DNA from: Microvirga sp. VF16
Lineage (GTDB): Bacteria; Pseudomonadota; Alphaproteobacteria; Rhizobiales; Beijerinckiaceae
Direction: 5' to 3'
DNA length: 64,000 nt
Assembly (NCBI RefSeq): GCF_016864375.1
Contig: NZ_CP069359.1
Span: forward strand, 62,001 to 126,000
Position numbers and translations under genes: made by a program. Under the pieces are notes generated by a model that worked only from the letters and a program-made list of their open reading frames with translations, was not told the origin of the DNA and searched no databases. Of the stretch, positions 42,406 through 49,552 are shown one piece after another (the first letter of the stretch is position 1; each line of letters opens with the position of its first letter).

Positions 42406-43169
42406 CGGGTTCCTCCAGTTGGCTGACTAACGGCCAAGCCTAAGTAGGGGTACGCAGGATCGCCGCCATTGCTCTCATGGATTAAGCTGATCTAGGACTG
42501 GGCGAGTGAGGCTTTCGCTCCGGGATGTCCGAGCATCTATAGTCGTTGACAGGACCGGCCATGGTCTTGGTCAAGGGATCATACCCCGTTTGTGATCCGC
42601 CTTGGCATCGTTTCCGGCCCTGCGGGCGCTATTGTTGGTTGGAAGGCATCGCCCGCTTCGCGGTAAGCCTCCGATGAGGATCGCCACGGTGACTCTAACG
42701 CGTCTCGCAGCCCTCTTGGGGGCATCGCAAAATCTTCCCGGAATCCTACACTAAGCCCCCTTTGAGAAACTTCGAGCGCAGATTTCGGAGTGAGCAGAAG
42801 TGATTGTTGAGAGCCTCGCCGGGCTAGACATAATCCCGTTGAAGCAAATGGGCCCTATACGGTGCGGCATAGGTTAGGCATTCATCCAACAGGTGCACCC
42901 CGTTGGGTAAATGTTAGGATCGCACCCGGACTGAGGCGCAAAAAGCCTTGTTCTACGCGTAGTTGCTCGCACGGAGGACGAGGATCTGAGTTAGTTCCGG
43001 GATCCTTAGCGTAGGATCTCGGGAAGGTTCTGCGATGCCCCCAACGTCTCCTGGAGAGGAACCAGAAAGCCTGAAACGCAATTCTTCTTCAGCCGCTCCG
43101 CGTCAAGCGCGACGGTCAATGCCGTGCCGGCGTGGAGCGGATCCAGACTTCGCATGAAGGAGGAGCGCC
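42406..43169. other. Stretch without genes around the miniature element
   Basis: Apart from the Tn3-type miniature element (42718-43042) nothing is recognised. The last 60 bp are the leader of hsp20; CGCTCC at 43095-43100 can pair with GGAGCG at 43135 or with GGAGCG of the ribosome-binding site at 43163. Confidence 0.5.
42718..43042. mobile_element. Tn3-type miniature inverted-repeat element (TIME-like), 325 bp
   Basis: The ends are 38-bp inverted repeats with about 33 matches, starting GGGGGCATCGCA and finishing TACACTAAG (left, 42718-42755) or TACGCTAAG (right, 43005-43042). A 38-bp repeat opening GGGG and closing TAAG is the Tn3-family hallmark. The interior of about 250 bp has no transposase or resolvase frame. 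No 5-bp target duplication is visible (CTCTT versus AACGT). Confidence 0.75.
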
Positions 43170-43790
43170 ATGGCCCGCAATCCATTGACCCCTTTCCGCT
43201 CTGGGTTCGGCCTCCTGGGAGGGGATGACCCATTCCTCTCACCGCACCGGGAGATGAACCGTCTCTTTGATGACGTCCTGCGTGGCACCAGTCTGCCCAG
43301 CACGGGCCGGCAAGGCGAGGGCGGCAACGTGATCAACGCGCAGATGAACGTGTCCGAGACGCAGAATGAGATCCGCATCACGGCGGAGTTGCCCGGCGTC
43401 AGCGAGCAGGACATCGACATCAATCTCGAAGACGACATGCTCACGATTCGCGGGGAGAAGAAATTCGAGCGCAAGGACGAGAAGGAGAACTTCCACTTCG
43501 TGGAGTGCTCCTACGGCACCTTCCAGCGTTCGGTGCGGCTGCCCTTCCCGATGAATCCAGACCAGGTGCAGGCGCGATTTGAGAACGGCGTGCTCACCGT
43601 AACGGTGCCCAAGACCGGACGGCCTGAGCGGTCGCACCGGATCCAGATCCAGGGGCGTGCCGCGGGCGGACAGGTTATCGAGGGCACCCAAGCCGGGCAG
43701 GGCACGGGCAGCGAAGCATCGCAAGCAAAGCAGGGGGGCAAGCCGCGCAAAGGCGGATCGGAAAAGACGTCGGGCACCGCGGGCAACTGA
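43170..43790 (+). CDS. Hsp20/alpha-crystallin family small heat-shock protein
   Basis: 206 residues. N-terminal FRSGFGLLGGDDPF and REMNRLFDDVL, then the alpha-crystallin domain (about 55-155) with VSETQNEIRITAELPGVSEQ, MLTIRGEKKFERKDEKEN and the signature ARFENGVLTVTVPK. A Gly/Lys/Gln-rich tail of about 45 residues follows, longer than usual. Preceded by AAGGAGGAGCGCC. ATP-independent holdase in the cytoplasm. Confidence 0.95.
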   Translation: MARNPLTPFRSGFGLLGGDDPFLSPHREMNRLFDDVLRGTSLPSTGRQGEGGNVINAQMNVSETQNEIRITAELPGVSEQDIDINLEDDMLTIRGEKKFERKDEKENFHFVECSYGTFQRSVRLPFPMNPDQVQARFENGVLTVTVPKTGRPERSHRIQIQGRAAGGQVIEGTQAGQGTGSEASQAKQGGKPRKGGSEKTSGTAGN

Positions 43791-43878
43791 ACTCCGCCGC
43801 GAGCGGTGAGAGCGCCTTGAAGGGCTCCAGCGCCGATCCGGTCTGCGCCGTGAACAGAACCATCGAGGAGGATCCTGC

Positions 43879-44079
43879 GTGCGCCTGCAGGAACTTCCGA
43901 TGACCTGCATGCTGCCTGGTGGACTTGTTTTCGCTCATCCGCTGGTGACGCCGCCGCTCGGCACCAAGTTCTTGCAGGTCGCGCCCAAGGCAGTGGATCT
44001 GATGTCGGTGCAATTGGGAGGAGCGCTGCCGCGCGAGCGCGGCGGGCGAACCCGCTCCCGCGTCTGGGGCATCGTGTAA
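43879..44079 (+). pseudogene. DUF1612/HTH-type protein, C-terminal relic
   Basis: Encodes HPLVTPPLGTKFLQVAPKAV, then DLMSVQLGG and a final RSRVWGIV stop. It parallels the relic at 30990-31354 (RPLVTVPLGAKVLKVTPKGV and RAWGIV) but is a different, more diverged copy. Nothing of the N-terminal part remains. Confidence 0.6.
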
Positions 44080-44167
44080 GTCTACGCGACCACACGACTG
44101 ATGCCTCGTTGTCGCGTTACTGCCATGGTTCAGGGCTCCTGGACGGACCGCAAACGGAGAGGGCAGC

Positions 44168-44509
44168 TTGTTCGAGGATCACGGGAGCATACGGATTGAT
44201 CTGGCGTGTCCTCACTGCCAGCAACTGTTCAAGGTCCGGCTGCGGAAACTGCACTTTGGGGCAGACCTGACCTGCCGCCTGTGCCGGCATGAGTTCTCCG
44301 CGAGGGATGTGTCTGACCGTCCCGAGGTTCAGGAGGGGGTTACACGGATGAAACAGATTGTAAAAGAGCAGGTGCGCTCTATGGAGCCGCGCAGAAACCG
44401 GAACGTCACTGAAGAACGTGGTGGTGAGAAACAGGACCACCACAGCGCTCCCATGCGCAGGCCTGCTGAGCGCGAGCGTGAAGTGGCGGAAGGATCCTCT
44501 GACTTTTAA
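44168..44509 (+). CDS. Zinc-ribbon protein overlapping a tRNA-like gene
   Basis: 113 residues from a TTG start (GAGAGGGCAGC upstream). Two CxxC pairs (LACPHCQQLF and LTCRLCRHEF) form a treble-clef-like zinc ribbon near residues 14-41; the rest is charged and helical. The final codons GGA TCC TCT GAC TTT TAA are the 5' side and loop of the tRNA-Lys-like anticodon arm, so the native C-terminus may have been changed by a recombination event at the tRNA. Confidence 0.6.
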   Translation: MFEDHGSIRIDLACPHCQQLFKVRLRKLHFGADLTCRLCRHEFSARDVSDRPEVQEGVTRMKQIVKEQVRSMEPRRNRNVTEERGGEKQDHHSAPMRRPAEREREVAEGSSDF

Positions 44510-44547
44510 TCAGAGGATCCTGGGTTCGAGTCCCAGCGCGCTCACCA
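44468..44547 (+). tRNA. tRNA-Lys(UUU)-like gene with abnormal D region
   Basis: Acceptor GAGCGCG pairs with CGCGCTC, then ACCA is encoded. The T arm CTGGG-TTCGAGT-CCCAG is perfect. The anticodon loop CTTTTAA reads UUU (Lys). The anticodon stem, however, extends to 11 bp (GGATCCTCTGA / TCAGAGGATCC), and the region that should form the D arm (about 21 nt) shows no D stem or GG of the D loop. Total 80 nt. It could be a decayed or recombined tRNA, or an att site. Confidence 0.6.
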
Positions 44548-44929
44548 AATCTTATCAAGCACTTAGATGCTGATCAGGCTTGGTCTTGCTTCCCAGAAAA
44601 CCGGATTGGGAAGCGTATGGGAAGCAGGCTCGACCTGAGTGGGTTATTTCCTCTGCGATCGCACCGGTTTGCCCGCAGGTCGAACCCTACTGCCAGAATC
44701 AACAAACGTCAGGAATCAGCCAGAGAGCGGACCTTTACACGGTCAAGCTGAATGGCCGAGTTTGACCCGTTTCAGACGCCCCGCGCTCCGCAGGAGCCTG
44801 GCAGTCTGGAACATAACCGTCGGGCCTCGCGAAGAGCGTGTGCAGGGATAAGCTCGTGCCCATTGCTTCGCTGAAGCTTCTGCCGTCATGTGCCGCCGAT
44901 CCGTGACTCCGCCAGGAACCTTGAGGATC
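44548..44929. other. Stretch downstream of the tRNA-like gene
   Basis: 382 bp without a convincing gene. GCTTCCCA and TGGGAAGC form a short inverted pair at about 44588-44613, and TGGGAAGC repeats 11 bp later. No integrase is seen. Confidence 0.45.
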
Positions 44930-45190
44930 TCACTCCAAGCCCAAGATCTCCTCGCTTCCCATGCTCCGTGTACTCCTGATACTCGCTCCCTCGTCGAGCT
45001 GGAAGGCGATCTTCAGGATCACCCGAAACTGGGTGACCTGCTCGTTCTCCACCACAGCCTCGAACTCCTTGACCCAGACGGAGCGAATGTTGCGCAAGGT
45101 CTGTGCGGCACGCTCGACCGCTTGGCGCGTCGCATCCTCCCAGCTGTCCGGCGACTGGGATGACAACTCCACCATTTTCACGATCGACAT
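44930..45190 (-). CDS. Dodecin-family flavin-binding protein
   Basis: 86 residues matching dodecin: MSIVKMVELSSQSPDSWEDA, AVERAAQTLRNIRSVWVKEF and VTQFRVILKIAFQLDE. Dodecins form hollow dodecamers that store flavins; the Trp in RSVWVKE is the residue that stacks on the isoalloxazine. It is 15-20 residues longer than typical at the C-terminus. Preceded by GGAGGGACAC. Confidence 0.9.
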   Translation of the reverse strand: MSIVKMVELSSQSPDSWEDATRQAVERAAQTLRNIRSVWVKEFEAVVENEQVTQFRVILKIAFQLDEGASIRSTRSMGSEEILGLE

Positions 45191-45421
45191 GTGTCCCTCC
45201 TTCGCTCCGGCGCCTGAGCGGCGCCTAACGGGACAAGCCCATATAAGAGCGGCCGTTCCTGGTCAGGGAAGCTTCTCCCGGGCCTCATTCCCTTGCACGT
45301 GGCTAGCTGCACCACGCTGGTGCCGGAGACCCTCAGACAACCCGGCTGCTTCGGTCGATCCGATGTCGGCAAACATGCTAGTCTGGCGCGACCTGACCGG
45401 GGTTCGAAGCGGATTGGTCCC

Positions 45422-45640
45422 ATGACGCACCGTTACGTTCAGCAGCTGCAGAAAGCACGCGAGCGGCTGGTCGCGCACCGGCGCGAGATGGCCGAGATCA
45501 TCATCAACACGGCGGCCTTCATTCCCGAGAGAGCCGTCGAGTTCACGGAGATCCAGAACGCGATCAAGTCGATTGACGAGGCGATCGAGGATGAAGGCAG
45601 GCTGTCCGGCACTGTCTTTCGTGACGAAGAGGACGTTTAG
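45422..45640 (+). CDS. Hypothetical helical protein, 72 residues
   Basis: Starts MTHRYVQQLQKARERLVAHR; charged, two long helices predicted by composition (ending IKSIDEAIEDEGR). ATG at 45422 follows a weak site. No family recognised. Confidence 0.5.
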   Translation: MTHRYVQQLQKARERLVAHRREMAEIIINTAAFIPERAVEFTEIQNAIKSIDEAIEDEGRLSGTVFRDEEDV

Positions 45641-45765
45641 CGCATTGTGTGGCCCCGAAGGATTGACGCGAACCGCTGGTTCCGTCCCGAACGATGCGCC
45701 AGCTCAGGAGTGGAGCAGCGGACCTCACCCCAAAAGTGGGGCCACTTTCAACGTCCGAGGCTCTA

Positions 45766-45972
45766 GTGCGCCATCAGGACCGGAACTGTGGTGTTGGACA
45801 GAATGTGGCTGGTGGCCGCGCCGAAGATGAACTGCCGTAGCCGGGCTCTGGGTGTAGGTGCCTTTGACCAGCAGATCGCACCCGAGCGACACCGCCGCCG
45901 ACAGGATAGCCTCGCCCGCATGTCCATGCGGGTTGCGCAAGGATCTCGTCTCCACCGACAGCCCATTCCGCA
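45766..45972 (-). pseudogene. Universal stress protein (UspA) C-terminal remnant
   Basis: Minus strand reads GHAGEAILSAAVSLGCDLLV and KGTYTQS in one frame, then, after a shift near 45845, RLRQFIFGAATSHILSNTTV and PVLMAH with a stop. These are the last 60 residues of a two-domain UspA protein (G-x9-G-x-S/T nucleotide loop region). The N-terminal part is missing. Confidence 0.7.
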
Positions 45973-46124
45973 TGAGGGTGCGGCTGAGATCCTGCGTCGA
46001 CGGGCCCGATACGGCATCATCAACTTAAACAAATAAGGGCTGTTGGAAGTCATCACGCTCAGCGCCAAGCCATTGGAGGTCCGTCATCCACTCCTCGCGA
46101 AAAATTCACAAAACGCAGGCGAAA

Positions 46125-46150
46125 CCCGTTATGTTGACGATGCCTCACCT
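46125..46150. repeat. 26-bp dispersed repeat, copy 2
   Basis: Same as 34132-34157 with AT in place of TA at positions 7-8. It ends 24 bp before the methyltransferase start and contains TTGACG, so it could double as a -35 region. Confidence 0.6.
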
Positions 46151-46173
46151 CCACGAAGAGAGCGAGCGCGGGA

Positions 46174-47034
46174 TTGACTGTCCAACCGAACACCGGACAC
46201 TCGATTGCGGGTCTGGGCTGCGTCGAGCAGACCTTGCTCATTCCCCTTGCGGCACGCGCGCTCGCCCGTCGCCTTCTCCCTCACCGGGGCTTTGCTGATC
46301 CAGCGGCCGAAGCGATCGTCGTGCGCCTCGCTTACGACCTCACTCCCTTCGAAGCCGACCGGGAGATGCTGCGGGGCTTAGTCGAGCGTAGCCTGGTCTT
46401 GGATCAGCTCTTGCGTGACTTCCTCAACCCTCACCCCGACGCTCAGGTGCTCAGCCTCGGGTCTGGCCTGTCGACCCAGTTTGAGCGGCTTGATAACGGC
46501 CGGCTCCGCTGGGTGGATGTCGATCTCCCCGAGGTTGTGGAGTTGCGACGCACCCTGTTCCCGCCCCACCTGCGCAGGTGCTTGGTGAGCGCCTCAGTCA
46601 CCGAGGCAGGCTGGATCTCCAATCTTGGCGATCTGCGTGGCCCGACCTTCGTGGTCGCCGAAGGTCTCTTGATGTATCTCGAGCGCGCCCAGGTTTTTCA
46701 GCTGGCGCGAGACCTGGCAGAGATACAAGGGGGTGGCCCGGCCGAGTTCGCCTACGATTATTACTGTTCCCACATGGTCGGCCAGGCATGGCTGAATCTG
46801 TCGCTGCGCCGGCTCGGGGCTGAGTTCAGATGGGGGCTGGCGTGCCCGGAGGAGCTTTCGCTTGGCGAACCGCGCTGGCATGTGATCGACACCTACCCGG
46901 TGATGGAGCGGCTGGGCTGGCCCTACGATCTGCTCTGGTCGTGGGTTCGCTTGTTCACGGGCGTTCGGCCCTATGGCATCGCACACTTGCGGCTCTCGGA
47001 CAGCGCTTCAAGGGCATGCGAGTCGAGCGCTTGA
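46174..47034 (+). CDS. Leucine carboxyl methyltransferase-family SAM-dependent methyltransferase
   Basis: 286 residues of the LCM/TcmP type (class I fold). The SAM site is VLSLGSGLSTQFERL, then WVDVDLPEVVELRR and VVAEGLLMYLERAQV. Members O-methylate carboxyl or hydroxyl groups of small molecules or proteins. TTG at 46174 is the only start that keeps the N-terminus (QTLLIPLAARALARRL) without extending into the repeat. No biosynthetic partner is near, so the substrate is open. Confidence 0.85.
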   Translation: MTVQPNTGHSIAGLGCVEQTLLIPLAARALARRLLPHRGFADPAAEAIVVRLAYDLTPFEADREMLRGLVERSLVLDQLLRDFLNPHPDAQVLSLGSGLSTQFERLDNGRLRWVDVDLPEVVELRRTLFPPHLRRCLVSASVTEAGWISNLGDLRGPTFVVAEGLLMYLERAQVFQLARDLAEIQGGGPAEFAYDYYCSHMVGQAWLNLSLRRLGAEFRWGLACPEELSLGEPRWHVIDTYPVMERLGWPYDLLWSWVRLFTGVRPYGIAHLRLSDSASRACESSA

Positions 47035-47576
47035 AAGAGGATCGTGGCAACCGAAGCGCCGACGGCAGTCGGACCGACGCTGACAGCATCAGTGCGACGC
47101 CTGTGGTCCTGTGCTCAGCTTTTCATCCGGACATAGCTGCCTGGCGCATCCTCGATGGGGGTGAGCCTGCCCCGCCGATCTCCCGGGCCGGAACGTGTGC
47201 TTACGTAGCTGAATATGAGAAGATTACGATTATCGGTCGACATGAATTCCGGAAGAATGCCCATGCCTTGCCCCCACACCTGGACTTGGCCACCAAATCG
47301 CTTATCCATGCAACATGTGTGGACGCCCCTTGTGACGCAAGAAGAATCTTCTGGAGTGGTAGAGCGCGTCGGCGAGTGCTGCCATGTGTACGGCCTCATC
47401 TGCGGCCATTCACATGCCGCGGGCCCGGATGAAGTTCGCGGATCAGGTCCAATTCAAAGCGGCGCGCTCGAGGCGCGTTGTTGCACACTGGTTTTCCTGA
47501 TCCCGTCTCATCGACCGTTGCGCCATCCCTCTCCTTCGACTTTCCTACGCCCCAACAGCCCCACAGACGCGAGCGC
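47035..47576. other. Stretch without recognised gene between the methyltransferase and IS110
   Basis: 542 bp; no frame with family resemblance, no RNA gene. The last part next to IS110 may be the IS110 end, but elements of that family have no clear inverted repeat to set a limit. Confidence 0.45.
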
Positions 47577-48602
47577 TTACACGCTCGCGGCCGGAGCTCG
47601 GTAGATCCCGCCTTTGGCCATCAAAGCCCAAATGACGCGAGCCATCTTGTTAGCCAGCGCCACCCGCACCAGCATCGGTGGTTTGCGCGACACCATCCGC
47701 GCGATCCACGACCCCGCGGGGGCCCCGTTGCGGGCCGCCCAACGTAAGACGCCGCTGGCCCCGAGGATCAGCAAGCGACGCAGCGTCCGCTCGCCCATTT
47801 TTGAGGTGGCGCCGAGCTTCTGCTTGCCGCCCGTGGAATGCTGCAAGGGCGTGAGCCCGACCCAGGCGGCAAAGTCCCGCCCGCGCTTGAAGGTCTCAGC
47901 CGGTGGTGCGAGTGCCGCCAGGGCGGTGGCAGTGACGGGTCCCACTCCGGGGATGGTCATCAGGCGCTGCGCCGTCTCGTCCTCCTTGGCCCGCTGAGCA
48001 ATCTTGCGGTCGAGCCCAGCAAGCCTGTGATCCAGCGCCTGCAGCATTTCGATCAGTCCCTGGAGGATCGGGCGGGCGAGCTCCAGGATCGGCTCGGCCC
48101 CGTCCTCGACAGCCCGTACCAGTTGAGGAACGTGAGCCGGGCCTTTCGCCACCACGATGCCGAACTCGGTCAGATGTCCCCGAAGGGCATTGATGATCTG
48201 GGTTCTCTGCTTCACGAGGAGATCGCGCGCCCGAAACACGACAGCGGCGGCTTGCGCCTGCTCGCTTTTGGGTACCACGAAACGCATGGTCGGCCTCTGG
48301 GCTGCCTCGCAGATCGCCTCGGCATCGGCCATGTCGTTCTTCTGTCGTTTGACGTATGGTTTGACGTAAGCCGGTGGGATCAGCCGCACCATATGACCAA
48401 GTCTGCCGATCTCGCGGGCCCAGTGATGCGCGCTGCCGCAGGCCTCCATCGCCACCGTGCAGGGTGGCTGGGCGGCAAAGAAAGTGAGAACCTGGTGCCG
48501 CCTCAGCTTCTTGCGGAACAGAACCGCGCCGGATGCATCAGCTCCGTGGACCTGGAACACGCTCTTGGCCAGATCCACCCCAATCGTGCTAACTTCTCCC
48601 AT
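47577..48602 (-). CDS. IS110-family transposase
   Basis: 341 residues. The N-terminal DEDD-type domain has Asp in TIGVDLAKSVFQVHG, Glu in CTVAMEACGSAHHW, and two Asp in KNDMADAEAI. The C-terminal transposase-20 domain has LMTIPGVGPVTATALAALA and GREFAAWVGLTPLQHSTGGK-like sequence. The frame is complete. Start MGEVSTIG at 48602 is preferred over an upstream ATG. IS110 elements move through a circular form guided by a bridge RNA, which would lie in flanking noncoding DNA. Confidence 0.93.
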   Translation of the reverse strand: MGEVSTIGVDLAKSVFQVHGADASGAVLFRKKLRRHQVLTFFAAQPPCTVAMEACGSAHHWAREIGRLGHMVRLIPPAYVKPYVKRQKNDMADAEAICEAAQRPTMRFVVPKSEQAQAAAVVFRARDLLVKQRTQIINALRGHLTEFGIVVAKGPAHVPQLVRAVEDGAEPILELARPILQGLIEMLQALDHRLAGLDRKIAQRAKEDETAQRLMTIPGVGPVTATALAALAPPAETFKRGRDFAAWVGLTPLQHSTGGKQKLGATSKMGERTLRRLLILGASGVLRWAARNGAPAGSWIARMVSRKPPMLVRVALANKMARVIWALMAKGGIYRAPAASV

Positions 48603-48819
48603 AGACGCCTCCCGTAAGTGGTTTGCAACACCTCCACTGTGGCACATCGGGGCCGTTGGGGGGCGTCCACCTCATCAAAGCGTCATGGGCCGGTATGGCC
48701 TATCCCGATCGGGAATTGGCCAGTAGCAAACCCAAGTAGAGCTGGTAAGAAGCAAGCGCTTCTGGAACGTCGGTGGGAGCGAAGGGGTTGGTTTCAGGAT
48801 ACCTGTCAAGGCTCAGGTC

Positions 48820-49548
48820 ATGGCTCGCACGCTGGTCCTGCTCGCCACAGCTCTGCCGCTGTTGACCGCCGCAGCCGCGGAGCCGGATTATGGGACAGCG
48901 CGGCAGAAAATGGTCGATACGATCGAGGGGCTCGCCACCCGTATCGCCGCTGCCCCGGGTACCGATAGCCTTGCCCCACCCGTTCTGGCTGCCTTGCGGC
49001 AGGTGCCACGGCACGAGTTCGTGCCGGCAGAGGCCCGAGCCGCGGCCTATGACAACCGGCCCCTGCCGATCGGCTACGGCCAGACGATCTCACAGCCCTA
49101 CATCGTCGCCCTCATGACCGACCTTGTGAGGCCAGACAAGGATGATGTTGTTCTCGAGGTCGGGACCGGCTCCGGCTATCAGGCTGCCGTCCTGTCGCCG
49201 CTGGTCAGGCGGGTCTACTCGCTCGAGATCGTGGACGCGCTGGCCAAGCGGGCAACGGAGCGTTTGGCGGCACTGGGCTACGGCAATGTGACGGTGCGCC
49301 ACGGCGACGGCTATCACGGCTGGCCCGAACACAGCCCCTTCGATGCGATCATTGTCACAGCGGCCGCAAGCCATATTCCCCCGCCTCTTGTCAGGCAGCT
49401 CAAGCCGGGGGGCCGCATGGTCATTCCGGTCGGGCCGCCCTTCATGGCTCAGAACCTGATGCTGGTCGAGAAAGACACGCGGGAGCAAGTGCATACTCGC
49501 ACACTCCTGCCCGTCCACTTCGTCCCGCTGACTGGCGGTAATCGCTAG
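48820..49548 (+). CDS. Exported protein-L-isoaspartate O-methyltransferase
   Basis: 242 residues with an N-terminal Sec signal (LVLLATALPLLTAAAAEP), unusual for PIMT, which is normally cytoplasmic. The SAM site is VLEVGTGSGYQAAVLSPLV; upstream AYDNRPLPIGYGQTISQPYI is the substrate-binding signature, and FDAIIVTAAASHIPPPLV is post-motif II. It methylates L-isoaspartyl residues in aged proteins, here presumably periplasmic. It is 4 bp from the next gene and certainly co-transcribed. Confidence 0.92.
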   Translation: MARTLVLLATALPLLTAAAAEPDYGTARQKMVDTIEGLATRIAAAPGTDSLAPPVLAALRQVPRHEFVPAEARAAAYDNRPLPIGYGQTISQPYIVALMTDLVRPDKDDVVLEVGTGSGYQAAVLSPLVRRVYSLEIVDALAKRATERLAALGYGNVTVRHGDGYHGWPEHSPFDAIIVTAAASHIPPPLVRQLKPGGRMVIPVGPPFMAQNLMLVEKDTREQVHTRTLLPVHFVPLTGGNR

Positions 49549-49552
49549 GGCC

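Noticed and set aside
45190..45275. EcfG-like promoter before the dodecin gene
   Set aside because: GGAAC and CGTTA are present but 24 bases apart, too far for the consensus.
47838..48617. 259-codon frame antisense to the IS110 transposase
   Set aside because: Shadow frame; translation lacks any family resemblance.
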